A stretch of DNA of 64,000 nt from Actinobacillus arthritidis (GCF_029774155.1 NZ_CP103833.1:372001-436000), one strand, 5' to 3'. Positions 17,922 to 28,470 are shown, counted from the first letter of the stretch. Notes: generated by a model not told the origin, from the letters alone. Made by a program: numbers and translations.

Positions 17922-18652
17922 TAAATATCTCCAAAACAAACTTGTAGGGCGGTAATGGTCGCAAGTGAGGCGGTTTCTGTACGCAGGACGCGTTTGCCAA
18001 GTAAAACTTCGGTGAAGCCTTCAGTTTCGGTCATTGCGATTTCTTCAGCAGATAATCCGCCTTCCGAGCCGATTAATAAACGTACACCGGCTTCAGGCAC
18101 ATTTGGTAACTGGCGAATGGTGTATTTCGCACGAGGATGAAGATTTAATTTCAGCATATCATCTTGTTCTTTACACCAGTCAGTTAACTTCATAATCGGG
18201 CGAATTTCAGGAATTTCATTACGCCCGCATTGCTCGCAAGCGGCAATCGCAATTTTTTGCCATTGTTGTAATTTTTTGTCTTGGCGTTCATCATTCAGTT
18301 TAACTCCGCAACGTTCAGACCAAAGCGGCGTAATGGTTTTTACGCCTAATTCAACCGATTTTTGAATAGTAAATTCCATTCGATCGCCACGAGAAATCAC
18401 TTGTCCTAAATGGATCGGCAAATTGGATTCACGATTATCCAATTCACTGCCATCAATTTTGGCAATAATTTGTTTTTTTCCGACCGCTTGTAATGTTGCG
18501 TGGAAAATATGGTTTGAGCCATCAAATAAAATAATTTGCTCGCCTTCTGTCATACGTAACACACGGCCGACGTGATTCGGCGCATCTTCACTTAAAATAC
18601 AACTGGTTTGACTCGCTAATAATTCGGGATGGTAAATTCTTGGGATACGCAT
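17921..18652 (-). CDS. rsmE: 16S rRNA (uracil1498-N3)-methyltransferase
   Basis: 243-residue SPOUT-class methyltransferase that methylates U1498 of 16S rRNA with S-adenosylmethionine. It aligns end to end with E. coli RsmE. It has [47 protein letters not shown] and the SAM-binding trefoil-knot motif [13 protein letters not shown], then [11 protein letters not shown]. Its stop overlaps the yqgE start. Confidence 0.96.
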   Translation of the reverse strand: MRIPRIYHPELLASQTSCILSEDAPNHVGRVLRMTEGEQIILFDGSNHIFHATLQAVGKKQIIAKIDGSELDNRESNLPIHLGQVISRGDRMEFTIQKSVELGVKTITPLWSERCGVKLNDERQDKKLQQWQKIAIAACEQCGRNEIPEIRPIMKLTDWCKEQDDMLKLNLHPRAKYTIRQLPNVPEAGVRLLIGSEGGLSAEEIAMTETEGFTEVLLGKRVLRTETASLATITALQVCFGDI

Positions 18653-18671
18653 AAGTTATTATTTAATGGAT

Positions 18672-18726
18672 AAAGCGATCTGATTTCAGTACGATTTACA
18701 AATAATCTAGGCAATCAGACCGCTTT
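18672..18726. terminator. Stem-loop with uptake-signal arms between yajG and rsmE
   Basis: AAAGCGATCTGATT and AATCAGACCGCTTT form a 14-bp stem with one mismatch and a 27-base loop. It lies just downstream of yajG on the minus strand and probably ends its transcript. Confidence 0.7.
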
Positions 18727-18737
18727 ATATTGTTAAA

Positions 18738-19328
18738 CTATTTAAATTGATGAATTGCAGTGGCGACTTCATTATCATTATAGATAGCTTTAACGACATC
18801 ATCATAGGCTTGAGCTAATACTTTCTTAATATCATCGTTATCTGTTGTGACAGATGCACCTTCATAACCTCGAGTCGCGTTAAAGTTTTTACTAAAATTG
18901 CCTTTAGGGCCTTTAACTGCAACTTCGACACCGACTTCAGCATTAACTTTATAGAGTAAATTACCTTGTTCTACGGTAGCGAAGAATTTACGAACGCTTA
19001 CGATAACATTTGCATTTGCCGCACCTTGTACAATTTGGAAACCCTTCGCATTTAAATCTTGTTGAACTGCTTGTTGGAACATTAAACCAACTTCTGGGCT
19101 AGAGGTTAAACGAGTAACTTGACCACTTTTAGTATAAGCGGCAACTTCACGAGAAGTTCGTAAATCTTGAGTCATCACACTTACCGCGACGGTTTGGTTA
19201 TTTGTATTAAACGTAGCTGTCGGACTTGGTGTTGTGAATGTTAATACATTAGATTGAGACTGGCGACCGGTTAATACTGCCGTTGCAAGTGTTGTTGCAA
19301 CAAGTAAGGCTTTTTTTGAGAATTTCAT
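18738..19328 (-). CDS. yajG: YajG-family protein with altered lipobox
   Basis: 196-residue member of the YajG lipoprotein family. It has TVAVSVMTQDLRTSREVA, VGLMFQQAVQQDLNAKGF, YKVNAEVGVEVAVKG and an acidic/Lys C-terminus. The N-terminus is a typical lipoprotein signal (MKFSKKALLVATTLATAVLTG), but residue 22, where the lipidated Cys should be, is Arg: CGC at 19263-19265 instead of TGC. One base separates the two. Unless it is a base-call error, the protein would not be lipidated. bolA lies divergently next door, as in E. coli. Confidence 0.88.
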   Translation of the reverse strand: MKFSKKALLVATTLATAVLTGRQSQSNVLTFTTPSPTATFNTNNQTVAVSVMTQDLRTSREVAAYTKSGQVTRLTSSPEVGLMFQQAVQQDLNAKGFQIVQGAANANVIVSVRKFFATVEQGNLLYKVNAEVGVEVAVKGPKGNFSKNFNATRGYEGASVTTDNDDIKKVLAQAYDDVVKAIYNDNEVATAIHQFK

Positions 19329-19446
19329 AAGATATCCTTTTAATTGATAAGAAATAATGGATAATGCGTATCTGAATAGTAACGCGAGTAAATCGTTATT
19401 AATTATTACTTATCAACTCTGAATTAGCAATTCATAAGGAATAAAA

Positions 19447-19758
19447 ATGTCGGTAGAAAATACAATTAGAGAGAAATTAACGGCACAATTTCAGCCTCAT
19501 GTTCTTAACATTGAAAATGAAAGCCATATGCATAGCTCAGGACGTGGATCTGAATCGCATTTTAAAGTCACGATCGTGACCTCTCATTTTGATAATATGA
19601 GAACAGTAGCTCGTCATAGAGCAATTTATAGCTGTCTTGCTTATGAATTGGAACAGGGTGTACATGCTCTTGCTTTACATACTTATACACTTTCGGAATG
19701 GGATGAAATAAATGGTGTTGTACCAAAATCGCCAAATTGTACAGGTGTGGGACAGTAA
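19447..19758 (+). CDS. bolA: BolA family transcriptional/iron-sulfur regulator
   Basis: 103-residue BolA protein. It has the family core ESHMHSSGRGSESHFKVTIVTSHF, then RHRAIYSCLAYELEQGVHALALHTYTLSEW. BolA proteins pair with monothiol glutaredoxins and influence cell shape and stress genes. AAGGA precedes the start by seven bases. Confidence 0.96.
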   Translation: MSVENTIREKLTAQFQPHVLNIENESHMHSSGRGSESHFKVTIVTSHFDNMRTVARHRAIYSCLAYELEQGVHALALHTYTLSEWDEINGVVPKSPNCTGVGQ

Positions 19759-19875
19759 GATATTTTAGTGTGATAATTAATTTAATTTGCAAATAAAATA
19801 CTTGATTAGAGTAAGAAAAATCGGTATAGTTCCCACATCTTTCAAATATACTTTAATGTATATTGTTAATAGTTC

Positions 19876-19966
19876 GGTGAGATGTCCGAGTGGTTGAAGG
19901 AGCACGCCTGGAAAGCGTGTATATGCGAAAGTGTATCGGGGGTTCGAATCCCCCCTCTCACCGCCA
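19876..19966 (+). tRNA. tRNA-Ser (GGA)
   Basis: A 91-base type II tRNA. The acceptor stem GGTGAG/CTCACC is closed by G and an encoded CCA. The anticodon arm CACGC-CTGGAAA-GCGTG has anticodon GGA. A long variable arm and the T-arm GGGGGTTCGAATCCCCC follow. All class II serine features are visible. Confidence 0.98.
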
Positions 19967-20055
19967 TTATTAATCAGAAAGATTCCTTACTGTTTTCATA
20001 GATATTTCCTTGGTTAAGTTAAAGTAATTAATTACTTTTTTCCTTATTGGTTTAG

Positions 20056-20084
20056 TCCCCGAAAGTTTTTTCGGGGATTTTTTT
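20056..20084 (+). terminator. Intrinsic terminator after tRNA-Ser
   Basis: TCCCCGAAA-GTTT-TTTCGGGGA, a perfect 9-bp stem, followed by TTTTTTT. About 90 bases downstream of the tRNA. The remaining gap to adhE holds no further gene. Confidence 0.92.
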
Positions 20085-20183
20085 ATATCTTCCGTTTGGT
20101 TACGAGAGTTTGAAGGATAGCAAGCGGTATAAATTAAATGATTGTTTGCATAACGCTAAGATTTACATTTCATTTCTTAAAGA

Positions 20184-20216
20184 TTCAAAAAAAGGGCTAA
20201 CATTAGTTAGCCCTTT
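20184..20216 (-). terminator. Intrinsic terminator of adhE
   Basis: AAAGGGCTAAC/GTTAGCCCTTT form an 11-bp stem with a 4-base loop. On the minus strand it is followed by TTTTTTT. It lies 38 bases past the adhE stop. Confidence 0.93.
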
Positions 20217-20253
20217 GTGCATTTCATCAATCATCAATAAGGATTTGAACGGT

Positions 20254-22868
20254 TTATTTTCCGTAATACGCCTTAGTCATTAGTTCTTCCATATCAGCAA
20301 CCATTGCAAGACGTGGATTTGCCGGTGTACATTGGTCTTCAAAGGCATTTAATGCAAGCTCACGACGAGCCGCTAAGAACTCTTGTTCATCAATACCTTG
20401 CTCACGTAACGACATTTTCACGCCACAACGTACTGCTAAATCGTGTACGGCTTTTGCATAAGATTCCACCGCTTCTTCCGGTGTTGCCGCAGGTAAACCT
20501 AAAATACGAGCGATGTCTTGGAAACGTTTATCTGCAACATAGTTAGTGTATTTCGGCCAAGTTGCCACTTTAGTAGGGCGAGTACCATTATAACGAATCA
20601 CGTGTGGTAATAAAATCGCATTGGTACGACCGTGAATGGTGTGGAATTTACCACCGATTTTATGCGCCATTGAGTGACAAATACCTAAGAACGCATTCGC
20701 AAATGCCATACCCGCCATGGTTGATGCGTTGTGCATTTTCTCACGCGCAACTTCATCAAATTCTTTTACTGATTTTTCTAAGTTTTCGAATACCAGTTTA
20801 ATTGCTTGTAATGCTAAACCGTCAGTGTAGTCGTTGGCAAGAATTGAAGTATAAGCCTCGGTTGCATGGGTTAATACGTCTAAACCTGTATCCGCCGCAA
20901 CGTGAGCCGGTACTGACATTACTAACGCAGGGTCAACAATTGCAATGGTTGGAGTTAATGAGTAGTCTGCTAACGGATATTTAATATCGCCATCAGTAAT
21001 TACCGCAAATGGAGTAACTTCAGAACCTGTACCTGATGTGGTTGGAATGCCGACAAATTTCGCTTTACGACCTAATTGTGGGAATTTGAACGCACGTTTG
21101 CGGATATCCATAAATTTTTGAACTAAATCACGGAAATCCACTTCCGGTTGTTCATAGAATAACCACATTACTTTTGCCGCATCCATTGGTGAACCGCCAC
21201 CTAATGCAATAATGGTATCCGGTTGGAAGCTACGCATAAGTTCTGTACCGCGTTGCACGGTTTGTAAACTTGGATTCGGTTCAACATCGGTAAATAATTG
21301 AATCATTACGTGATTACGACGTTGACGTAATTGCTCGGTAATTCTATCGACAAAACCAAGTTCTACCATTGAACGGTCGGTAACAATCATCACTTTCTCC
21401 GCATCTTTCATTGATTTAAGATATTGGATTGAATCACGCTCAAAATAGATTTTTGATGGCACTTTAAACCATTGCATATTATTTCTCCGTCTGCCCACAC
21501 GTTTAATATTAATTAAGTTCACTGCACTTACGTTGTTGCCTACGGAGTTTTTACCGTAAGAACCACAACCTAATGTGAGGGACGGTAGGAATGAGTTATA
21601 TACGTCACCGATACCACCGAATGTTGACGGAGAGTTCCAAATCACACGAATCGCTTTAACACGTTCACCGAATGTTTTGGCTAATTCGGCATTTTGGGTG
21701 TGAATTGCCGCAGAGTGACCTAAACCGTGGAAATTTACCATGGCTTCAGCAAGTTCTAAACCGTGTTCGGTTGAATTTGATTTTAATAATGCTAAAACCG
21801 GTGAAAGTTTTTCACGAGTTAGTGGTTCACCTTCGCCAACAAATGCACATTCTGCTAATAAAATATTGGTTTTTTCCGGTACGTTAAAACCGGCTTGTTC
21901 AGCAATCCAAGTCGCCGGTTTACCTACAACCGCCGCATTTAGTTTTGCACCAGCACAGTTTTCGTCTTTCGCTTTATCTACACCGAAAATGAATTTTTCT
22001 AAAAGCGCTTTCTCTTTTTTATTCACGAGATAAACGCCGTAAGATTGCATTTCTTTAACAAAATCAGCGTAAATTTCTTTATCGACAATAGTCGCTTGTT
22101 CAGATGCACAAATCATACCGTTGTCAAACGATTTTGACATCACAATGTCATAAACAGCTTGCTCTAATTTTGCCGTTTTTTCTACATAAGCTGGTACGTT
22201 ACCTGCCCCAACGCCTAATGCCGGTTTACCACAAGAATATCTTGCTTCAACCATTGAATTACCACCGGTCGCTAGAATAGTTGCGATCCCCGGATGTTTC
22301 ATTAATGCTGATGTGCCTTCCATTGATGGTGTTTTAATCCATTGCACGCAGTTTTTGGAGCACCGGCGGCAATAGTCGCATCATAAACAACTTGTGCGGC
22401 ATGAGCTGATGATTGTTGAGCGGAAGGGTGGAAAGCAAAAACGATAGGATTACGGGTTTTGAGAGCGATTAACGCTTTGAATATGGTGGTTGAGGTTGGG
22501 TTCGTTGTTGGTGTGATACCGCATACGACACCAACTGGGTCTGCGATTTCAGTAATACCGGTGACATCATCCTCACTTATTACGCCAGCTGTTTTTAAGT
22601 GGCGCATATTATTGACTACGTATTCGCAAGCAAATAAGTTTTTAGTTGCTTTGTCTTCAAATACACCTCGACCGGTTTCTTCATAAGCATGCATTGCCAG
22701 AATACCGTGCTTATCTAGTGCCGCAACAGAGGCTTTCGCCACAATGTAATCGACTTGCTCTTGATTTAGCTGGCGAAATTCTTCGAGAGCTTTTAAACCG
22801 TTTTCAACAAGCTCGTTTACTTCAGTTTGAGCATCATATGGTTGTGCATTTTTTGCATTGTTAGCCAT
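20254..22868 (-). CDS. adhE: Bifunctional acetaldehyde-CoA / alcohol dehydrogenase, one-base deletion
   Basis: Fermentative enzyme that reduces acetyl-CoA to acetaldehyde and then ethanol, regenerating NAD+. The restored protein is about 871 residues. The N-terminal aldehyde dehydrogenase domain has [14 protein letters not shown] and [13 protein letters not shown]. The C-terminal iron-dependent alcohol dehydrogenase has [15 protein letters not shown] and [15 protein letters not shown]. The frame breaks at about 22345, where a run of five A (minus strand) should be six to give [17 protein letters not shown]. This is a homopolymer error pattern. An exact FNR-type site lies 107 bases upstream, consistent with anaerobic induction. 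Confidence 0.95.
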
Positions 22869-22974
22869 AGTTTGGTTCCTCTAAAAATTAAAAATCTAAA
22901 ATTTTTTAACTGATGAAATTATTACTCGAAAAGGAGTAAATTGCATATAAATTTATAACTCTTTAGAGGTGTTT

Positions 22975-22988
22975 TTGATCTATATCAA
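22975..22988. promoter_or_regulatory. FNR-type site upstream of adhE
   Basis: TTGAT-CTAT-ATCAA matches the FNR consensus TTGAT-N4-ATCAA at all ten defined positions. It lies in the 258-base gap between divergent adhE (start 107 bases away) and hemC (~140 bases away). It could activate adhE or act on hemC. adhE is the more natural target for oxygen control. Confidence 0.8.
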
Positions 22989-23126
22989 ATTTTATTTTTT
23001 GTAATAATTATCAGAAATAACAACATAAACCTTTGATTAACAATATACTAACTTTACACAGAAATTTTGGCAGTTGACTCTAATTAATGGTAGGATAACA
23101 GTATTTATATAACGACAACTGAATTA

Positions 23127-24068
23127 ATGAAATTTCCTATGAAAGACGTATTACGTATTGCAACACGCCAAAGTCCATTAGCATTATGGCAAGCAAATTT
23201 TGTAAAAAGCGAATTAGAAAAACGATTTCCGGAACTGACGGTCGAATTAGTAACGATGGTCACTAAAGGTGATGTGATTTTGGATACGCCGTTAGCTAAA
23301 ATCGGTGGTAAAGGTTTATTTGTCAAAGAATTAGAATTAGCACTGTTAGAAAATCGTGCGGATCTTGCCGTTCACTCAATGAAAGATGTGCCGATGACGT
23401 TTCCGGAAGGTTTAGGATTAGCGGTGATTTGTGAGCGAGAAGATCCTCGTGATGCGTTTGTTTCAAATAAATATCAAAATTTAGATGAGTTACCAGCTGG
23501 AGCGGTTGTAGGGACATCAAGTTTACGTCGTCAATGTCAATTAATGGCAAAATATCCGCATTTGGAAGTGAAATCTTTGCGTGGTAATGTTGGAACGCGT
23601 TTATCTAAATTGGATAATGGCGAATATGATGCGATTATTCTTGCGTCCGCCGGTTTAATTCGTTTGGAAATGGCGGAACGTATTCGTAGTTTTATTGCCG
23701 TTGAACAATCATTACCTGTCGCCGGTCAAGGTGCAGTTGGAATTGAAACGCGAGTGAATGATGAGCGAGTGTTAAATTATCTTGCAAGTTTAAACCATAA
23801 TCCGACCGCTTGTTGTGTAATGGCAGAGCGAGCGATGAATACACGTTTACAAGGTGGATGCCAAGTTCCTATCGGTGGTTTTGCAACATTAAATGGCAAT
23901 GAGATTACCTTAAATGCTTTGGTTGGATCTCTTGACGGTTCAACAATTATTCGAGCTTCCGGTGTTGCTACAATCGAACAGGCTGAACAGCTTGGGATTA
24001 ACGTGGCGGAGCAATTACTTGCTCAAGGTGCGGATAAAATTCTCGAAGAAGTATATAAAGACGCATAA
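23127..24068 (+). CDS. hemC: Porphobilinogen deaminase (hydroxymethylbilane synthase)
   Basis: Condenses four porphobilinogens to hydroxymethylbilane in haem synthesis. Family segments include [62 protein letters not shown] and the dipyrromethane-cofactor Cys in [11 protein letters not shown] (about residue 245). Two starts are possible: 23127 ([11 protein letters not shown]) and 23139 (MKDVLRI). The second matches the E. coli length better; neither has a good ribosome binding site. A weak promoter (TTGACT, 23074-23079) lies just upstream. First gene of hemCDXY. Confidence 0.95.
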   Translation: MKFPMKDVLRIATRQSPLALWQANFVKSELEKRFPELTVELVTMVTKGDVILDTPLAKIGGKGLFVKELELALLENRADLAVHSMKDVPMTFPEGLGLAVICEREDPRDAFVSNKYQNLDELPAGAVVGTSSLRRQCQLMAKYPHLEVKSLRGNVGTRLSKLDNGEYDAIILASAGLIRLEMAERIRSFIAVEQSLPVAGQGAVGIETRVNDERVLNYLASLNHNPTACCVMAERAMNTRLQGGCQVPIGGFATLNGNEITLNALVGSLDGSTIIRASGVATIEQAEQLGINVAEQLLAQGADKILEEVYKDA

Positions 24069-24070
24069 AA

Positions 24071-24835
24071 ATGAATGTGTTAATTACTCGTCCGGATCAC
24101 CGGGGACAAGAATTGCTGGAAATGTTGACTCAGCATCAAATTTTTGCGATTCATCAACCGCTGTTTACGCTAGAAGCAGGAGCAGAATTGCCTTTGCTTC
24201 CATCAGTAATGGCCCGACTGAATAGTGGTGATTATGTGTTTGCTGTATCAAAACAAGCAATTGATTTCGTTTCAGACACATTAGAACAAACCGGTTTTCA
24301 TTATCGTAGTGATTTAAAATATTTTGCCGTTGGCAAACAATCGGCTCAATATTTTTCATCTCGTAGTGAACAACCTGTGCATTACCCGATTATTTCTGAA
24401 AATAGCGAGGGATTACTCTTATTAGATGAAATGCAAGATTTAAGCGGTAAAAATCTATTAATCTTGCGTGCTGAAACAGGACGTGATTTGTTGGCGGAAA
24501 CAGCGATTTCTCGAGGTGCTGACGTTCAGTGTTTAGAATGTTACCGTCGCAAATATGTAGAAGAAAATCTTGCAGAAAAAATGAGTTTATGTAAGAGAGC
24601 CGGTGTTGATACGATAGTGGTAACAAGCGGTGAAATTTTAAAAACTTTATACGAGCAAACCGCAGAAGATGATCGTGCTTGGTTAGTTGAGTGTAATTTG
24701 ATTGTAGTGAGTACACGTATTGCAAGTATGGCGTATCAATTAGGCTGGCATCAAAATAAGGTTCTGCTTTCAGAGAGAGCGGATAATAATAGTTTATTAG
24801 AAAGCATATTAAAATTTATCGGCAAATTTAACTAA
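24071..24835 (+). CDS. hemD: Uroporphyrinogen-III synthase
   Basis: Closes hydroxymethylbilane to uroporphyrinogen III. 254 residues. Conservation in this family is low, but the N-terminus MNVLITRPDHRGQELLEML, the central FAVGKQSAQYF and GKNLLILRAETGRDLLAE, and the C-terminal VTSGEILKTLYEQ are typical. Position directly after hemC (2-base gap) supports the call. Confidence 0.93.
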   Translation: MNVLITRPDHRGQELLEMLTQHQIFAIHQPLFTLEAGAELPLLPSVMARLNSGDYVFAVSKQAIDFVSDTLEQTGFHYRSDLKYFAVGKQSAQYFSSRSEQPVHYPIISENSEGLLLLDEMQDLSGKNLLILRAETGRDLLAETAISRGADVQCLECYRRKYVEENLAEKMSLCKRAGVDTIVVTSGEILKTLYEQTAEDDRAWLVECNLIVVSTRIASMAYQLGWHQNKVLLSERADNNSLLESILKFIGKFN

Positions 24836-24845
24836 GGTGGGAAGT

Positions 24846-26210
24846 ATGTCAAAGAATAAGCAGATTATTGAACAAACTGAAGAGGTAGTTGAAACGGCTA
24901 TATCTGAGGTGGAACAAGAAGCAACACCAACCGAAAAAGAGGATGTTGTAAAAAATCCTGAAAAAGAAACCGCTTCTCAATCGAGTAAAGAGGATGTCAA
25001 AGTGGAACAGAAAACGGATGAAAAAACCGTCATTGTGCAAAAATCTGGTGGTAAAGCTATTGGATTATTAGCGTTATTGGTTGCAATCGCTGTGGGTGGA
25101 GCCGGTCATTATATGGCAAATAAAAAATTTGCTGAGGTAGAACAGCAAATGGCTAAAATTGCCGGGCAACCTAGTTCGGTAACACCAACAGATATGCCTA
25201 ATTTTGATGCAGAAAAAGCACAGCTTGCTGAATTAGCAACATCATATCAAAAAGCCTTAGAGCGTATTAGTCAGTTAGAGCAGGAACAAGCAACTTATAC
25301 CAACCAAATTAATGGGCTAAAAACGCAGTTACAGAAAGTAAGTGGTGTGCCCCAATCTGAATCGGTGGTTTGGAAATTATCGGATGCGGATTTCTTATTA
25401 AATAATGCATTGCGTAAACTAGTATTAGATAACGATATTGATACGGCGAAAAATCTGTTATTAGAGGCTGATGCAGTATTGGCACAAGTTTCTAATACAG
25501 AAGTAGCCAATGTTCGTAGTGCAATCAAAAGCGATTTAGCTCAGATTGCTAATGTGAATAAAGTTGATCAAAATAACTTAATGCAACGTCTGACAACACT
25601 TGCTAATCGCTTAGATGATTTACCAATGATTGCGAATGAAGCAATCGAAGAAAATGAAATGGCAAGCGGTGAAGTAAGTGATTCAATTCAAGACTGGCAA
25701 AAAAATATTGAGAAAAGTGCGAGTTCTTTCTTAGATCATTTTATTCGTGTGAGCGATCGTAATAAAGCGGATGAAAAAGCATTTGTAGCTCCGAATCAAG
25801 AAGTTTATTTACGTGAGAATATTCGCCTACGTTTACAAATTGCGATTTTAGCAATTCCTCGTCAACAAAATGAGCTTTATAAACAATCGTTAGATGCAGT
25901 AAGCACTTGGATTAGAAGTTATTTTGAAACCCAAAATGAAAATGTTAAAAATTTCCTTAAAGAGTTAGATGATTTGAGTGAACAATCCGTTTATATTGAT
26001 GCACCTAATCGTCTGAAAAGTATTGAATTACTGGATCATCTCTTAAATAAAGCTCCGCAAACAGTTGAAAAGATTGAAATTAAAGCGGAAAAAGAATTGA
26101 CCCAGCCGATAGTTCCGGAAGTAAAAAATGAGCCGGTAGAATCAGCTCCGCAACAGCCTGCTCAGCCTCAAACTGAACAGGTGACGCCAGTTGCACCGCA
26201 AGGAGAATAA
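24846..26210 (+). CDS. hemX: HemX family membrane protein
   Basis: 454-residue inner-membrane protein annotated as uroporphyrin-III C-methyltransferase-like; its enzymatic role is doubtful. The Glu/Lys-rich cytosolic N-terminus (~65 residues) is followed by one transmembrane helix (AIGLLALLVAIAVGGAGHYM), a coiled coil (residues ~105-160) and the conserved HemX core (ESVVWKLSDADFLLNNALRK; LRENIRLRLQIAILAIPRQQ). The C-terminus is a Pro/Gln/Glu tail. The start at 24846 has AAGGTGGGAAG upstream; the GTG nine bases earlier is less likely. It lies between hemD and hemY in one operon. Confidence 0.9.
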   Translation: MSKNKQIIEQTEEVVETAISEVEQEATPTEKEDVVKNPEKETASQSSKEDVKVEQKTDEKTVIVQKSGGKAIGLLALLVAIAVGGAGHYMANKKFAEVEQQMAKIAGQPSSVTPTDMPNFDAEKAQLAELATSYQKALERISQLEQEQATYTNQINGLKTQLQKVSGVPQSESVVWKLSDADFLLNNALRKLVLDNDIDTAKNLLLEADAVLAQVSNTEVANVRSAIKSDLAQIANVNKVDQNNLMQRLTTLANRLDDLPMIANEAIEENEMASGEVSDSIQDWQKNIEKSASSFLDHFIRVSDRNKADEKAFVAPNQEVYLRENIRLRLQIAILAIPRQQNELYKQSLDAVSTWIRSYFETQNENVKNFLKELDDLSEQSVYIDAPNRLKSIELLDHLLNKAPQTVEKIEIKAEKELTQPIVPEVKNEPVESAPQQPAQPQTEQVTPVAPQGE

Positions 26211-26213
26211 GAT

Positions 26214-27461
26214 ATGTTTAGAGTTCTTTTTTTAATGCTGTTATTACTGGTAAGCTTAGTTGTCGGTCCTTATATTGCCGGTAGTCAGGGCTATGTACGT
26301 ATTGAAACGGATACGAAAGTCGTCGAAATGAGCCTGGTGATGCTAGTGGTTTTCTTTATTATCGCAATGTCAGCCGTTTATTCCGTTGAAGTATTGATTA
26401 GCCGTTTTTGTCGCCTAAGTAAAGGATCATATAATTGGTTCTTTAATCGTAAACATAAAAAAGCTCAGCAAGAAACCTTAGAAGGATTAATGAAAATGAG
26501 CGAAGGCGATTATTCTAAGGCTGAAAAATTATTTAGTAAAAATGCTAAACACGCAGATGAGCCTGTTCTCAATTTAATTAAAGCGGCAGAAGTCGCTCAG
26601 CAAGGTGGTGATGAGTTTGCCGCCAATAAATATTTAATTGAGGCAGGAGAATTGGCAGGACCAAATAATGTTGCGGTAGAATTGGCTCGTACTCGTATTT
26701 TAGTTCAGCAGAATAAATTACCGGCGGCACGTAGTGCAATTGATAGTTTAATCGAATTAGCACCGCATAATATGGAAGTGCTTCGTTTAGCGATTAATAT
26801 TTATAAAGACTCTAAAGCCTATAATGCGTTAGACAGCGTATTGGAAAATATTGGTCAACGTAGCTTCTTGTCTACAGAGGAATATGATGAGTTAACGCAT
26901 TTTGTTGATGACGGTTTACTTGATGAAAAAATGAATGAGGAAGGTCAAGACGGATTATTAACGTGGTGGGAAAATCAACCGAGCCGTCGCCGTAAATCAA
27001 TTTATGTCCGTACTGGTTTAATCAAACGATTAATTGATACCGATGATCATGATTCTGCACAAGAAATTGCACTTGAAACCGTGAAAAAATATGAAGATGA
27101 TGTACTTGTACCACTTCTTGAGCAGTTAACCCGTTTACAAGTTTCAGAGAACAGTAAATTAGTCAAAGTGCTTGCGAAAAGAGCGGATAAGGCAGATGTC
27201 CACTATTCTGATGATTATGCAAGAGCATTGGGATATATCTATACGCGAGAGGGTTTATTTGATAAAGCTAAAGCGTATTTTGTGCAATTACTTGAACATC
27301 AAGAATGTGTAGCAAATGACCGTATTATGGCATTACACGTTGCAGAGCAGACACAAGATACCGCATTAATTGAGCGTATTCGTGCGATTAATCTGAAAGA
27401 AGTCAATATGGATAAGAAAGAGGAAGTTCAGACTGTAGGTGAAGTAATACCAACCGTTTAA
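26214..27461 (+). CDS. hemY: HemY family protein with TPR repeats
   Basis: 415 residues. Two N-terminal transmembrane helices (residues 1-20 and ~40-65) are followed by RKHKKAQQETLEGLMKMSEGDY and TPR-like helical repeats to the C-terminus. It belongs to the HemY family encoded after hemX in gamma-proteobacteria; it is not the Bacillus protoporphyrinogen oxidase of that name. It follows hemX after three bases. Confidence 0.92.
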   Translation: MFRVLFLMLLLLVSLVVGPYIAGSQGYVRIETDTKVVEMSLVMLVVFFIIAMSAVYSVEVLISRFCRLSKGSYNWFFNRKHKKAQQETLEGLMKMSEGDYSKAEKLFSKNAKHADEPVLNLIKAAEVAQQGGDEFAANKYLIEAGELAGPNNVAVELARTRILVQQNKLPAARSAIDSLIELAPHNMEVLRLAINIYKDSKAYNALDSVLENIGQRSFLSTEEYDELTHFVDDGLLDEKMNEEGQDGLLTWWENQPSRRRKSIYVRTGLIKRLIDTDDHDSAQEIALETVKKYEDDVLVPLLEQLTRLQVSENSKLVKVLAKRADKADVHYSDDYARALGYIYTREGLFDKAKAYFVQLLEHQECVANDRIMALHVAEQTQDTALIERIRAINLKEVNMDKKEEVQTVGEVIPTV

Positions 27462-27480
27462 TTTCTCTAACATATAAATA

Positions 27481-27517
27481 AAAGCCGTTTATTAAGGATT
27501 AGATAAACGGCTTTTTT
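27481..27517 (+). terminator. Intrinsic terminator of the hem operon
   Basis: AAAGCCGTTTAT and ATAAACGGCTTT form a perfect 12-bp stem with a 10-base loop, then TTTAT. It also lies at the 3' end of the convergent DUF808 gene and may act on both strands. Confidence 0.92.
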
Positions 27518-27527
27518 ATGCATACGA

Positions 27528-28391
27528 TTAGTGTTTTTTACTAAATACTTTCATTAACGGCAAAATGATTAGGCAACAAATTGTGCCGATAATAATACCT
27601 ACCACAAAATCAACGAGGCTTGCGAATTGTGCCGGAATACCTAAGTGTTCAACAAAATGATGAATTTCGGCAATATTGTGCGAGAAAATACCGCCACCAA
27701 CTAAGAACATCGCAATTGTCCCAATAACCGAAAGTGATTTCATAAACCATGGCATAATCACAAGTAGAGCTTTACCGATAGATTGCGATAAGCCGCTTTT
27801 CTTCTGCATTAACCATAAACCGATATCATCCAGTTTTACAATTAATCCAACCAAACCATATACAAAAACAGTGATCCCGATCCCGATACTTGAAAGAGAA
27901 AGAATTTTGATCATCGTTGATGATTCTTGTAATACACCTAATGCGATAATAATAATTTCTGCTGATAAGATAAAATCAGTACGGATTGCACCTTTGATTT
28001 TGTCTTGTTCAGAAACTTGTTCTTCTGTGTCGGAGTGATGATCATTTTTGTGTAGGAATTTATGTAATAATTTTTCTACTCCCTCAAAACATAGATAAGC
28101 ACCGCCAATCATCAATAAAGGAAGAATGGCTTGTGGTAAATAAATGGATAAGAGTAGGGCAAGCGGAATTAAGATAACTTTATTGATAAACGAGCCTTTG
28201 GCTACGCCCCAAACGATAGGTAATTCACGTTCGGGGCTAATATTTTTTCCGCTAACTTGATTTGCATTCAGTGCCAAATCGTCTCCGATTACGCCGGCAG
28301 TTTTCTTGGCGGCAACTTTAGTCATGACAGATACGTCATCCAGAACTGCCGCAATATCATCTAATAGTGTAAATAATGAGCTAAATGCCAT
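27528..28391 (-). CDS. DUF808 family membrane protein (YedI-like)
   Basis: 287-residue inner-membrane protein of unknown function. Typical family features are MAFSSLFTLLDDIAAVLDDV, KKTAGVIGDDLALNANQV, WGVAKGSFINK, and KGAIRTDFILSAEIIIIALG followed by several hydrophobic segments. The start at 28391 has AAGGAAAG upstream; a 24-codon extension is unsupported. Confidence 0.88.
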   Translation of the reverse strand: MAFSSLFTLLDDIAAVLDDVSVMTKVAAKKTAGVIGDDLALNANQVSGKNISPERELPIVWGVAKGSFINKVILIPLALLLSIYLPQAILPLLMIGGAYLCFEGVEKLLHKFLHKNDHHSDTEEQVSEQDKIKGAIRTDFILSAEIIIIALGVLQESSTMIKILSLSSIGIGITVFVYGLVGLIVKLDDIGLWLMQKKSGLSQSIGKALLVIMPWFMKSLSVIGTIAMFLVGGGIFSHNIAEIHHFVEHLGIPAQFASLVDFVVGIIIGTICCLIILPLMKVFSKKH

Positions 28392-28422
28392 TGAGATACT
28401 TTCCTTAAAAATAAAAGTTATA

Positions 28423-28448
28423 TAAAAAAACCGAGCTAAATAGCTCGG
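28423..28448 (-). terminator. Intrinsic terminator of rpsO
   Basis: CCGAGCTA-AA-TAGCTCGG, an 8-bp stem. On the minus strand it is followed by a run of seven T. It is 22 bases past the rpsO stop. Confidence 0.93.
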
Positions 28449-28470
28449 CTCTTCTGATTTCAATTCGAAA

